Shown: in pieces, positions 9,859 through 19,538 of the stretch
Layout of the letters: each line of letters starts with the position of its first letter
Position numbering within the stretch: the first letter of the stretch is position 1
Source of the DNA: Lamellibrachia satsuma
Taxonomy: Eukaryota > Annelida > Polychaeta > Sabellida > Siboglinidae
Direction of reading: 5' to 3'
DNA length: 64,000 nucleotides
Assembly: GCA_033239005.1 (NCBI GenBank)
Contig: BSQZ01000002.1
Span: 1,596,001-1,660,000, forward strand
Translations under genes and position numbers: made by a program
Notes under the pieces: generated by a model
What the model was told of the DNA's origin: nothing
What the model saw: only the letters and a program-made list of their open reading frames with translations
The model's database searches: none

Positions 9859-11105
9859 TAATAATATACTTTATTTATTCACCATCAAATCCGGGACTAA
9901 TGCCCCGTTCACGGGTAATTACAAATCGGCAAACTTTTAAGAGACATAAAGATGCTTTTAAGAGAAATAAATAAAAAGTAAAATTAGGAAACAAAATGCT
10001 AATATGTATACATACGTATATATAAATAAACCTATGTATAGTAAAATTGCAGGTAAGTGCAGCGATAAAGCAAACGATTTGTAAAAGTGCAGAACACTTG
10101 ATCATATTGGGTAATAAGTAATAAAAGCCTACATTATATTAAATAGGTTAAAAAGATACTAAAAAGGTAATTAAACCTAAGATTAATAAAACTATGCATT
10201 AGTAAAACTGTATGCATAAATAATACCAAGGTTAAATGAGGTCTGATTAAATTAGTTTAAGAACAGAAATGTCTTCAATAGTTTTCCAAACTGCCGGGTG
10301 TTCTGGATCACGCGTAGTTCCAGTGGCAGAGAGTTCCACAATGTCGGCCCAGCACAAGCAAACGCCCGGCGACCATAACGTTCTAGGTTTACGCGTGGAA
10401 CATCAAGAAGTAAACCACCACCAGAGCGTAGGGTCCTGCGTGGCGAGTGACGATGTAGCAGTGAGGCAAGATACACTGGCGTGCCTGCATACAGTGCCGT
10501 GTGTACAACCATAGGTAATTTGTACTCGATACGCTTTCTCACTGGGAGCCAGTGTAGGTGTTGCAGGACAGCAGTGATAGATCGCCGATCATCTCGTCGA
10601 AGTTGCATCACAACACGAGCGGCTGAGCGTTGAATCCTCTCTAGACGGTGCAGCAGACGGTCAGATAAGCCAAAGAGCATAGCATTGCCATAGTCGAGTC
10701 TTGATGTCACAAGTGCATGGACAAGGCATTTGCAGACACTGGTCGTCATTGCCCCTCGTGCCCGTGCAATTCTCGAGAGATGGTAGTGAGCACTTCGACA
10801 TGAATTTGCCACCTGCGTCACCATCGACAAATCAGCATCGATTGCAACGCCAAGGTCACCGACGATGGTCGATGTAGCTACATATTGTCCGCAGACGTCA
10901 ATGTGCTCAATGTGTATTGGTCTGCGCAAGCTCGATGAGTGTATGACAATTGCTTCCGTTTTGCTCTCGTTGAGAACCAGTCCGTTGTCATAGAGCCATG
11001 TTTTAACTTCACTGATCCACGCCTCCATTCGGATAAGAGCATTCGTATGGTCAAACGGTGGGAAATCAACGTATAACTGCGTATCATCGGCGTACAGATG
11101 GTGGT
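9859..11105 (-). mobile_element. 5'-truncated CR1/Jockey-type LINE, only in unit 1
   Basis: Minus-strand frame ending at 10252 encodes the C-terminal part of a non-LTR reverse transcriptase. It begins just before the catalytic YADD (HLYADDTQLYVDF, near 11080-11100), then LGVAIDADLSM, RLDYGNAMLFG, LQHLHWLPVRKRIEYK and PTLWNSLPLELR. About 280 codons are open without a stop. The 3' untranslated part ends at the low coordinate in an ATT-type tail (TAATAATAATATAC on plus), usual for CR1/Jockey elements. Unit 2 carries other sequence at the same position, so insertion happened after the tandem duplication or replaced sequence in unit 1. The long intact frame suggests it is relatively young. Confidence 0.88.
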
Positions 11106-11380
11106 GTACTTAGAAGTTGGTGAATGTATAAATGCCAACAATTAAGCTTTTTCAATTACAATGAATTAATTAATGTCATCTTTGCTATACATACGACATA
11201 AGAATTATATTTGTAATTTTTTTCTAAAAATTGTATTTTGAATGCTAACTGTGACTGTGTTATGCTGTGTTTTTCGTGAAATACACACTTCCAATCCAGA
11301 ATCAAGCATGTCCGAGACTAGCATGTTATATCAACTGACCAGTCCACAGTTGACAGAGATGCCCTACTTGGTGCAGTTAC
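11106..11380. other. Flanking sequence between LINE and kinesin exon
   Basis: From AGTTGGTGAATGTATAAATG onward this matches 23705-23970 in unit 2. No gene beyond the kinesin exon is visible on either strand. Confidence 0.6.
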
Positions 11381-11504
11381 CTGTCGCTCCAGTGCACTTC
11401 AGTCGCTCCGAGCAAGCAAGGTCAATGAATTTGAACTTGGCAGCCAGATTCTCAAAGTCAGTGAACATCTCTGTTGTGTGCTGTTCCTTCATGTCGTCTG
11501 GCAT
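11381..11504 (-). pseudogene. KIF21: Decayed kinesin motor exon, KIF21-like (unit 1)
   Basis: A 124-nt minus-strand exon between a 3' splice site (TTTGCTCACAG) and a donor (CGACAG-GTAACTG). It reads FENLAAKFKFIDLACSERLK followed by CTGAT. This is the switch II region of a kinesin-4 family motor, where KIF21/KIF4/KIF7 proteins have [20 protein letters not shown] then GATG. The phase, ending in the first base of the last Gly codon, fits a real exon boundary. Two invariant positions are broken: the switch II Gly is Cys (DLACSE) and the Arg of LKRTG is Cys. No neighbouring kinesin exons are visible. It is therefore a captured or relict exon, not a working motor. Both units carry both changes. Confidence 0.82.
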
Positions 11505-11934
11505 CTGTGAGCAAACAGGGAGGAAACTGAGAGTCAGTCACTCATGTCTCAATAAACCTTTGCAGTTGCTATGGTAAACAAACATTTATGATAACTTTGG
11601 AGCTGTCGAAAAGTACTGCAATTATGCATACTCGTGCAAAATATTTACTAAATGCATGCTTAAAACTATGCTATTCACAGTACCTGCCTTGAATTTTGTG
11701 TTGTTGTGGAGTTTGGGGGAAATACTTACAAAACAAATATTGACTGCATTTATTTGTTATAAAAGCAGTTAGCAAGGATTATCAGCAATGTACACTATTA
11801 CCATCATACAAATGAATTATCTTGTGAACTGCATAAATAAATTATTTATAGATAATATTATTATATAATCTGATTTTGTAAAGCTAAAAACTCCCATCAT
11901 GTGTGAAGCAAACAAAACGTTGTTACCAAATAAT
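11505..11934. other. Non-coding; old internal duplicate of 905-1243
   Basis: From about 11611 (AAAAGTACTGCAATTATGCA) it is a diverged copy of 905-1243. No gene recognised. Confidence 0.6.
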
Positions 11935-12720
11935 CTGCTGGGAGGAGACTATAGATGTCTCGTTATGGTACTAGACATGACTGGAGCAATATCCAATCAT
12001 GCATGCATTTACTGCAGAGTCCATTCAAATGACCGAGGGGATGTGACTAAATATGAAGACTTATTGCGGTGAAGATGTGGTAAGGCCAATACATGACATT
12101 TCTGAACATGCACGTAGTAGTTCGTACGGATGTAGGTCTGTACCATTTGTGAGTCTTCCCTTCACTCATGGAGTCATGGATGAACTGCATATGATGCTTT
12201 GAGTTACTGACAGACGTATAGCTAATCTCATAGAAGATGTCACTGATTATGCTAAGGAAAGAATGGCATTTTCTCAAAATCCAATGTTGTACACCTCATT
12301 GGTTTGCTTAAGTGCATCAAATTGTGTGGTGTCAGTTTTAGAACATAGGAAGATGTATCTGGGAATGGGATGGATAGACTTTAATTCATAAGTTTGATGG
12401 GGAAGAGAAGAGAAAACTTCTCAAACACCTACCTTCATGCCTAGCAGAAAGGGATGCATTACATCCCAACTCAAAATAGAGTTGTTGAATTTTGGGAGAA
12501 ATGTCAAGAATTGTATGCAGCTATCAACCTTGAATACAGCAATGTAGGTGCTGTTGAATCAGCTAGTATATTCATGTTATATAAAACCCTTAAAGGAAGG
12601 AGAAAAGGGTACGAAACTAAAAGGGCCACTCTACATATGCATTGCATTGTTTACCATATTCCTAGGAACAGCTTGAAAATAAAAAGTTCAGTGCTCATGG
12701 GATGGACAAATTTAAATTAA
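11935..12720 (+). pseudogene. Remnant of a transposon-type gene, unnamed family (unit 1)
   Basis: Plus-strand pieces in several frames line up with an uncharacterised transposon-associated protein family found in cnidarians and molluscs: GGDYRCLVMVLDMTGAISNH then ACIYCRVHSNDRGDV (zinc-like Cys pair), VMDELHMML, ANLIEDVTDYAKERM, VVEFWEKCQELYAAINLEYS, and KRATLHMHCIVYHIPR near the end. The longest frame is 12454-12720. Frameshifts and stops separate the pieces. I know the family pattern (FGGD, SCIWCK, MDELH, RxTPYMHxxVYHVP) but not an accepted name or activity. Present also at 24527-25314. Confidence 0.55.
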
Positions 12721-13073
12721 TTTAATTAATAAAAATTAAGTGTATGCATAAACAACACTAAAATAAAATTGAAGCATGTTTAAGTACTCTAAAGGTATCT
12801 TTGAAGCAACTGCACTTCCATAGTATTAAATACGGAACTGTATTACTATTCAGATGAAAATTTTCTCAGTGCCTCATAAGATTTTATTAATATTATAAAT
12901 GATAATTTGACAGTATGGTAGAAGCAAATCGTGTATGTACTCTTTTGGTGAATATGTGATGGTGTTAATTGATCTGGTTGGTTCTGATACAATGTTCTTT
13001 AAGTATTATTATGTTATTACGTTATGTAACTTGAGTTCCCTCAACATAAAACTTGAATTACATCTTTCATATT
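12721..13073. other. AT-rich spacer, nothing recognised
   Basis: Sequence with TTAATTTAATTAATAAAAATT and no coding signature; conserved in unit 2 (25315-25699). Confidence 0.6.
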
Positions 13074-13446
13074 CCGAACTGTGATCAAAATCAGCACCCT
13101 TCTGAACTGTGATCAAAGTCAGCACCCTTCTGAACTTTGAACAAAGTCAGCACTCTTATGAACAGAAATCAGTCAGCAGCCTTATGAACTGTGATCATGC
13201 CCCCAAGGTCAGCACCTTTATGACTTGTGATCATGCCCTCAAATTCAGCACCCTTATGACATGTGATCATGCCCTCGAGGTCAGCACCCTTATGACCTGT
13301 GATAATGCCCTCAAGGGCAGCAACCTTAAGACTTGTGATCATGCCCTCAAAGTCAGCACCTTTATGACCTGTAATCATGCCCACGAAGTCAGCACCCTTA
13401 TGAACTGTGATCACGCTCTCGAGATCAGCACCCTTATGACCTGTGA
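13074..13446. repeat. Minisatellite, 28- and 36-bp units (unit 1)
   Basis: The proximal copies are about 28 bp (GAACTGTGATCAAAGTCAGC then ACCCTTCT). The distal ones are 36 bp with an extra TGCCCTC-type insert (TGATCATGCCCTCAAAGTCA). Because 36 is a multiple of three, both strands are open across the array, so the apparent proteins (repeats of MTCDHALKVSTL, and MITGHKGADFEG on minus) are repeat shadows. The core is shared with the 32-bp satellite at 43888-44858. Confidence 0.9.
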
Positions 13447-13848
13447 TTAAACATGTTTCTTTTCAAAATAATTTGATGTGTGACACTAAAAGAAACAGCC
13501 GCTATCCCCTCTCCTCCAATTAAGACACCAATTTCATGTTGTACCATACATTGGTTTTTTTGGAGGAGCAGATCAGAAATGATACTCGTCTCCAACTGTT
13601 GACAGTAGAAACTCATGTGGCCATTAAAAAAGGTTTTACAAGTGTCACTTAGGTCACTGGCCTTGACTTTTTACCTGATAGACCAAAAATGAGTAAACTC
13701 TGATTTTAATCAAATTTGACCATTAGTAAGGTCATTGCATCAACAAGTTCCATTAAAGAATTAGAATGGGTCCATTGTAAGTTCTTGAGATACAACAACT
13801 TGAAGTTAGGATGGTGGCAATTTTACAATTTTGCTAACAGGTTACCAT
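13447..13848. other. End of unit 1, nothing recognised
   Basis: Follows the minisatellite and ends with AACAGGTTACC just before the unit start (ATTCTTATCAGACTAGC) reappears at 13849. Absent from unit 2, whose array joins unit 3 directly at about 25924. Confidence 0.6.
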
Positions 13849-13905
13849 TCTTATCAGACTAGCTGGCATCATATTGCAGCCCAGACTACCTGGCATCATA
13901 TTGCA

Positions 13906-14860
13906 GTATGCAGTGTGAAAAGTCGTGCCTGAAACTTAACCATCTCCATCATTAGCTAGGATAGCGCTACCAGTGGTCATTTGGGCCCATCTCTGTATCC
14001 TTTCAGAATATGGTCGAAGATGTTAGCAATATATGCTATGGAAAGATCAATTTCGTAATATTAGCATTTTCATGTACTTTAACATGTTCACAAGATTATT
14101 GTACTTGCAGAATAAACGGAACATTTTTTTTTATAAATTAATTAAATATCATTTTAGAAGTGCATAAGATGTCACCATATGTAGGCTTTGTCAAAACTGG
14201 TGTGTTTGGTCGCACAATGATTGACAAAACTGTGAAAAGTCTCCAGGCTGACAGTATGATGGTCTGTTTAGTCTCTTGACATCTTGCAGCACATTCTTGT
14301 GGAACAGTTCCTCCTCCTCCTATATTACTGCAACCTGCAACCAGTTAATTTTAAGATAGGTTATTCTGTATGAAAAATTGTCTGTATATTCTGAGCTAAG
14401 ACTTGGAGAAAACAGCTGTACATGTTTCTGTGGATTTGCATTTAGTAGTGGCTTCATTACCAGGAATAAATCACTGTTTGGTTTGGTTTCTACCAAAATA
14501 ATTGAATTATTAATTGAATTAAAGTTAACTGTTAATTTAATACAAGAATTTGGGAGGTTAATTTAATTTAATTGATCTGAGAACTGTGTGACGTTAATTT
14601 AATTAATTAACTTTTCAAGTTAATTGCCCCATGCCTGGTACAGGTACAGTTTCTGCAAAAATATCAGTAACTTTAGATGTACTATTGTATTATTAATGCA
14701 TTTGTTATACGTAAATGCATTATTACAGTTGTAGGTTTTAGTGGTTATTACTATCATACGTAGTCCTTGAATATTAAACTAAACCGAGTCAGTATTATTG
14801 ATCCCTAATGGCTTTTGCTGGTTGGTGAATAATATTTAATCATGTTTATATGGTAAATAC
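13906..14860. other. Non-coding start of the duplicated body (unit 2)
   Basis: Copy of 2087-3043; nothing recognised. Confidence 0.6.
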
Positions 14861-15042
14861 CTGCACCAGGTGGACATCCAGTACTTTGTTTATTCGGTTC
14901 TCCCGCAAACTGTAACAGCCATACTTTGCACAATGTCCAGGACTGTCGAACCAAGCATCTCCGGACAGTTCAAGGTCCCCATCAATCTCTCTGAGTTCGT
15001 CCATGATTTGAGCCTGGGCATCCAACCATTCAGCCATCACAG
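14861..15042 (-). pseudogene. Exon of transposase-derived gene with DSPGHxAKYG signature (unit 2)
   Basis: Same 182-nt exon as 3044-3225 (GDLELSGDAWFDSPGHCAKY, NKVLDVHLVQ) but with an intact donor (CTGGTGCAG-GTATTTACC) and the TTTTCAG acceptor. It is thus the better copy. The neighbouring exon is 15171-15464. Without the intermediate and downstream core exons the gene is incomplete. Confidence 0.6.
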
Positions 15043-15170
15043 CTGAAAATGCACAAATTCCATTGCATTATTTTTGAATAAAAAATTTGAAGTCACGCAA
15101 CTCATGAACTGTTTGCTAAAAATGAACATGATTAAAACAGTAATCAAGGTATTATGCTGTATTGAAAATC

Positions 15171-15464
15171 TTAGAGGAATAGAAAGCCAAAGAATGTACA
15201 CAATAATAGTAACTCTTCATCACTGGCCTCCTCATCATTGGCCTCTTCTGCAGCATCCAGAATAGAGAGGTCAGATGGATTGTAGTCAATGGAAGGCTTT
15301 AATGGTGACAACAATACGGAGGGAGAAGGCAATGGTGGCTCAGCTAATGGGACATCATCGCCTGGAGTCTTCTTGGGTGCGGAAATTAGAAAGGGTGGCT
15401 CAAGTTGAATGTCGACAAATATATCATCCAAGCTGTACTGTGTCCCTGCGTCACATGTCACCAC
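15171..15464 (-). pseudogene. Acidic linker exon, same gene (unit 2)
   Basis: Copy of 3354-3659. The frame is preserved (AGTQYSLDDIFVDIQLEPPF through EEANDEEASDEEL) and a few residues differ (ESSDEE to EASDEE, PKET to PKKT). The start differs because of a 4-base insertion in the TCACATGTCACC region. Confidence 0.4.
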
Positions 15465-16018
15465 TATGTCTGTCTGATCTCACCTGACTCGAGCTCCCTC
15501 CCTAAAATTGCAAGGTGTATAAATTTTTAACAGTTAGCTTGAAAATTGTAGATCTTGGGTCATCTCGCCCATGTTAATTTTCCTGCCCTTTCAGCCTGCC
15601 ACTGTAAATGTGTAATTTTTTTAATAGCAGGTAAAAAAAATTTGCAGTTGAACTGTTGCACAATCATTCTGATATTTGACAGATAAAAAAATAAGCCAAA
15701 ATTATATTCGGAATGGCAAATTATGAAATTATAATAAGTTTGTTATAACAAACTAAAATTTTCATCCAAATTACCTGTAATGTCCACAATTAATTAAGCT
15801 AACAACAACGACAAAAACATAAATATATCAATATTTTATAACCGTGTTTGCGACCATGACGTCCATTTATTTCGGGGCTGACCACATTATAAAAATGTTT
15901 TGGTGGTCATGTTAACGTTTTGTTTGATAAGGAAACATAACCATCAACAATTCTTATTTTTTACAGCAACTGCCGTCATCTCATTGAAATGTGACCAAGT
16001 TTTGTCAAAATCGCATAC
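15465..16018. other. Non-coding; intron-like flank of endonuclease module
   Basis: Copy of 3660-4533 without the 339-bp block. From about 15897 it is the intron-like portion of the endonuclease module. Confidence 0.5.
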
Positions 16019-16146
16019 CTCCAGCTCTATTAAAACGCCCCGGCGTGCGATGCCCATCAATTTTAACAAACATAGCCATGCATTCATGCACCCACGTGGT
16101 CCACAGAAGAAAAATTCAAATGAATCCCTCCGCCTGTTACACTCTA
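16019..16146 (-). pseudogene. Decayed first exon of the His-Me endonuclease gene (unit 2)
   Basis: Copy of 4534-4660: ECMAMFVKIDGHRTPGRFNR in frame with the donor GTATGCGATTTTGAC. A 3-base length difference (GAAGAAAAATTC on plus against GAAGAATTC) does not restore a start codon. No nuclease domain follows. Confidence 0.55.
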
Positions 16147-16254
16147 AAAAATGCACCATTTCAAAGCCAATAGCTTCTACAAACAAACTTGTGAACATGC
16201 CTGTTCAATTGCACTAATGTCACATCATACAGATTGTTTAAATTCACATATCAC

Positions 16255-16335
16255 AATTTAATACACTATATTTTCGTGTGAAACAATAAACTGGAAGGTT
16301 TATAGTGGTCTTACCCCTTCAGAGTTGTCGGACAT
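16255..16335 (+). repeat. 81-bp transposon right-end repeat, copy 3
   Basis: Copy of 4770-4850, directly adjoining the MITE at 16336. Confidence 0.75.
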
Positions 16336-16790
16336 GGGCACGGACCACGGTCACTTTTCCCATAGATGACCATTATAACGTTCTAGCGTCTACATTGAAA
16401 ATTTATCCTACAATTTTTTTTTAAATTCACAGAAAATTACAGACCCACTAAGACACCTGGTGTGTGAAATTTGTTAAAATGACATACCTCCTTTTCGCAT
16501 AAATTGCTTCAAAGCATGAGGCCCCTTCATTTCTGCCATGAAATTCTCCGGTTTCCCAAATACGAGTACATCCTGCCTAACAGCCACTGTGTCCTTACGC
16601 AACTGCTGTACCTACTGACAAATGGCATCATTTCAAAGCTTAGATGCTACTGTGCACAAGAATATCACTTCCACTCCCTTGTCCACACAATTTCTGCTCT
16701 CACAAATAAACCCTATCTGCACAATGAATTTTTTCCTTGGGATTCTTTATGTATGTAATGGCGGATGGATTCTGACTGTGGTCCGTGCCC
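16336..16790. mobile_element. Complete MITE-like element, 455 bp, with exon-like core
   Basis: Starts GGGCACGGACCACGGTCAC and ends CTGACTGTGGTCCGTGCCC, which pair as terminal inverted repeats of about 17 bases. A second copy (41897-42330) has the same ends. On the minus strand the core holds an exon-like block: acceptor CAGTAGGTACAGCAG, about 40 codons with RKDTVAVRQDVLVFGKPENF and KGPHALKQF, and donor GTATGTCATTTTAAC. The frame is maintained in the second copy (KDTVAIRQDVL). I do not recognise the peptide. No clear target-site duplication is visible (GGACAT and TAATTA flanks). It is too short to encode a transposase, so it must be mobilised in trans if mobile. Confidence 0.75.
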
Positions 16791-17562
16791 TAATTAATTT
16801 CCGACATCTCACAAACCGTCACGAAAGTTATACCAAATCGAAGAAAAACATTTATCTCGATAAATCACAGAAGGAAATCCACATCGCAATGCTACACATT
16901 AATTGATATGTTACCGTATGTGAGGGGAAGAATTTCAAGTGGGCTGAATTACATATATGCACTTTAGTCATCAAGCCCACACTGCTTGCTGTGCCTGAGA
17001 TATAAGAAATCTTACAAGTGCTTCACAAAATGTGGGGTATTTTCATCAATACAACACTAAAATTGTCAACTAATTTTTTATTAAAATTAATATATTTTTT
17101 TTTTAATATACACTGTTTTTGGGCAAAAAGCTACCATTTCAGTGTATTTCACAACATTGATAAGGAATATTGAGCGTTCAAAGTACAACGAATTATGGTA
17201 TATGTGAAAACAAGCTATATATCTGACAAGTTTTCATGTGAACATTTGGCATTTCTGACACGGATGACCCAATTTCAAGTCACTGAAGGTGCCAACTGCC
17301 TGTCAACAAGATAGAACAGGATGCTGCCTGTTTGGGGCTTTTGAGTGTCTACTGTTGCAACTACAGTGATGATAAGCCTACTTTTTGCTCAGATTTCAAC
17401 TACAGGAGGTTGTAAATTCTATTCAGAATCTACATTGGGGTATTTTCTCAGCCAATAGCTGTGCAGCATGACAGACAAGTGGTCTACCCCACTAAAATTC
17501 TGGCCATTGCTTAAATGTCAGATGGACAGATTGCTCCAAGATCAGTCAGATAGTAAAAGTGT
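16791..17562. other. Leader of the deleted Mutator-like element, nothing coding
   Basis: AT-rich sequence between the MITE and the transposase start; missing from unit 1 through the 1304-bp deletion. Probably the 5' flank of the transposase gene. Confidence 0.45.
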
Positions 17563-18595
17563 TTGACTCTGATACAGATATCAGCATGGAGAAGAAAAGT
17601 GAAGTTCCGAATAGCCAAAAATGTGAGGAGATGTGGCTTTCAGAAGGGGCACACTGTGCACACGTCCAAGAAAGACGTTGCAGACAATTCCACACCAAGC
17701 ATGTGGATGCCAAGACTCACGCAAGCCGAATTCACAAGAGTCGCCAAAGTTACACCAGGTGGACTCATCGAAGTCCCAGATGCTGAGGGCAAATCGGGTG
17801 GCGCCAAACTCATGAGACCGAAGAAACGTGTTGCTGATGACTTGACAACGACATACCTGAAGAAAGATGACTCACAATCAGAAATGCGTATTATGCATAG
17901 AGACAAAACAACACAGATGTATAACGAGTGCATTGCAGAGCATGCGTCCCTTATTGACAGTTAATTGTGTGCTGTTCCTAGATTTACAGTGCATACAGAG
18001 GTCAAGGTTGGCCTCTGCTGGAAACAAAATCTCAGGTGTGTTAAGTGTGGATACACATCAAAAATGTTCAAGTTATACCATGAAGTACCAACTGAGAAGG
18101 CAGGGCAGAGATCTGCTGCTCCAAATGTCGGCCTTCAGGTGGGACTGCAGGAATCTACCACAGGAATCGCTAAAGGGCGAGTGATAATTGCTAGCTTAGA
18201 TGTACCACCACCGTACCGAAGTAGCATGCAACGGACTGCAAACAAAGTTGGCAATGCGACAGCAACTATGACTTTGGCAGACTTGGCGAAAAGGCGTGAC
18301 CACATGAAGACAATTAATAAGCTACGAGGATTACCTGAAGATGCTCCAGTAACCATATCCATGGACAGCAGATATAGCTCAGCGAGAATCACTGGGTCTT
18401 ATCATACTGGGCAAAATGCATCACAAGCAATAGGGGTCGTAGTAGAACAACAAAGTCGCTGCCAGGATATTGTGGCTCTACACATACAGAATAAATTGTG
18501 CAGCCATTGACAGGCTGAATTATGGAGCGGGGGACTCTCTACTGCGAAAATTGGAGACAAGCAAAGCTCCGATTAGTAAAGGAGGAAGAGTGGCC
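17563..18595 (+). pseudogene. Internally deleted Mutator-like transposase (unit 2)
   Basis: The frame is open from 17563 to 18510 apart from one TAA (17962-17964). The N-terminal part has a basic CGFQKGHTVHTSKK region and WMPRLTQAEFTRVAKVTPGG. The middle has a Cys pair CVKCGYTSKMFKLYHEV, then VGLQVGLQEST, LPEDAPVTISMDSRYSSARI and SYHTGQNASQAIGV. These match the N-terminal half of the transposase at 51790-53710 in order. After LHIQNKLC the sequence jumps, in another frame, to NYGAGDSLLRKLE and SKGGRVAN, which are C-terminal motifs. The region between (TDGD and ADTTHLGQ motifs of the longer copy) is missing, so the catalytic core is incomplete. This is a classic non-autonomous deletion derivative. 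Confidence 0.85.
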
Positions 18596-18676
18596 AATTT
18601 AATACACTATATTTTCGTGTGAAACAATAAACTGGAAGGTCTATAGTGGTCTTACCCCTTCAGAGTTGTCGGACAT
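18596..18676 (+). repeat. 81-bp transposon right-end repeat, copy 4
   Basis: Copy of 4770-4850, closing the deleted transposase element. It is followed by unit single-copy sequence (CGCTAGTCTTGATGGCAGTG). Confidence 0.75.
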
Positions 18677-18827
18677 CGCTAGTCTTGATGGCAGTGCCAG
18701 TGATTCAGGGTAGGGTCTTCATGCTACTATATAAGCAGAAACCGACAGTCGTGTAAAATGTTGCAGATACGGTTAACATATGGGAGCAGGAAAATAACTC
18801 GTCCGTTCTGACCCGTACGTCACTTAC

Positions 18828-18930
18828 CTTCAGATAGCGGGCGCCAATGTGACGTAACAGATACGCGACTATTTGCGTTATTTCTGGTGCAAAATCACCT
18901 CCAGTATGAAAATGGCGGCGATAATATGGC
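18828..18930 (-). promoter_or_regulatory. Candidate minus-strand first exon and YY1-type promoter (unit 2)
   Basis: On the minus strand a YY1-type GCCGCCATTTT (about 18912-18922) is followed by about 80 bases and then a near-perfect splice donor, CTGAAG-GTAAGTGACG (boundary at 18828). The span also reads open (GGDFAPEITQIVAYLLRHIG then ARYLK). A CRE-like TTACGTCACATTGG lies inside. This resembles a 5' exon with an initiator-type promoter. No downstream exon could be identified. Unit 1 has lost the YY1 match and 10 bases. Confidence 0.3.
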
Positions 18931-19387
18931 GATATCGAATTTGAGCAGAATAATAAGCGCATACTGCACTTCCGTAGGAACTCCATATTCGTTTTCTAAC
19001 AGTCCATATGTCGAAACAACTAAAAATACGAAATCATAACCTACGAATTTCGCAGTAACAATAACAAAATTGAGCAATAACTTTCTTTACGCGTCTCCGC
19101 CTAACCTCGCGCGTCCACCTACCGGATAAATTGCGGTTCTTCTGAATTGTCCGCCAGGAGGGCCATCTTTACCGCCAGTGCCCTGTTAGAAGCCGGTCTC
19201 ACCACGAAACACAACACATCAGCCTCACAACGCATAGTTAAACGACTAAGTACCTCAACTAAAACTATGTCACACATGATTTGGCGGCGGATTAATTAAA
19301 AACATGGCACATTCTCAAATTGTCGAGGCCAGCAGTTTTGTCCTATTATTAAATTGTAGTAACAGAACAACTGCAGATTTTCCCTTG

Positions 19388-19538
19388 GTGGTCACGTTAA
19401 CGTTTTGCATGATTAGTAGAAAACTTGACCATCAAAAATCCTACAACTTCATGACATTCACTGCTACTATGCTGCCAATGTGTGAACAAGTTAAGTTTCG
19501 TCAAAATCACATACCTCCAACAAATTGGGAGTTTTCGT
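19388..19538 (-). pseudogene. Partial copy of endonuclease intron module (unit 2)
   Basis: Copy of 6590-6746 with the donor GTATGTGATTTTGACG on minus and the shared GGTCACGTTAACGTTTTGC on plus. Confidence 0.5.

Larger units (their letters stand above)
1..13848. repeat. Tandem segmental duplication, unit 1
   Basis: Bases 2087-13848 recur at 13906-25923 in the same orientation with only scattered substitutions and a few indels. The first about 60 bases of the window recur at 13849-13905. Bases 427-905 recur at 25924-26384. The simplest reading is a head-to-tail array with a unit of about 13.8 kb: unit 1 complete, unit 2 missing its first about 2 kb, unit 3 represented only by an internal piece. 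The offset between units is 11817 around 3 kb and changes where one copy has lost or gained sequence. The unit holds transposon remnants, minisatellites and decayed exons and no clearly intact host gene. Direct sequence comparison by eye; exact identity was not computed. Confidence 0.93.

Noticed and set aside
13109..13450. Open frames on both strands with 12-residue repeats
   Set aside because: The DNA repeat unit is 36 bp, divisible by three, so every frame without an internal stop stays open; no start context or homologue.
16330..16796. 8-11-bp target-site duplication expected for a Mutator-type MITE
   Set aside because: Flanks GTCGGACAT and TAATTAATT do not match, so superfamily assignment of the MITE was not made.
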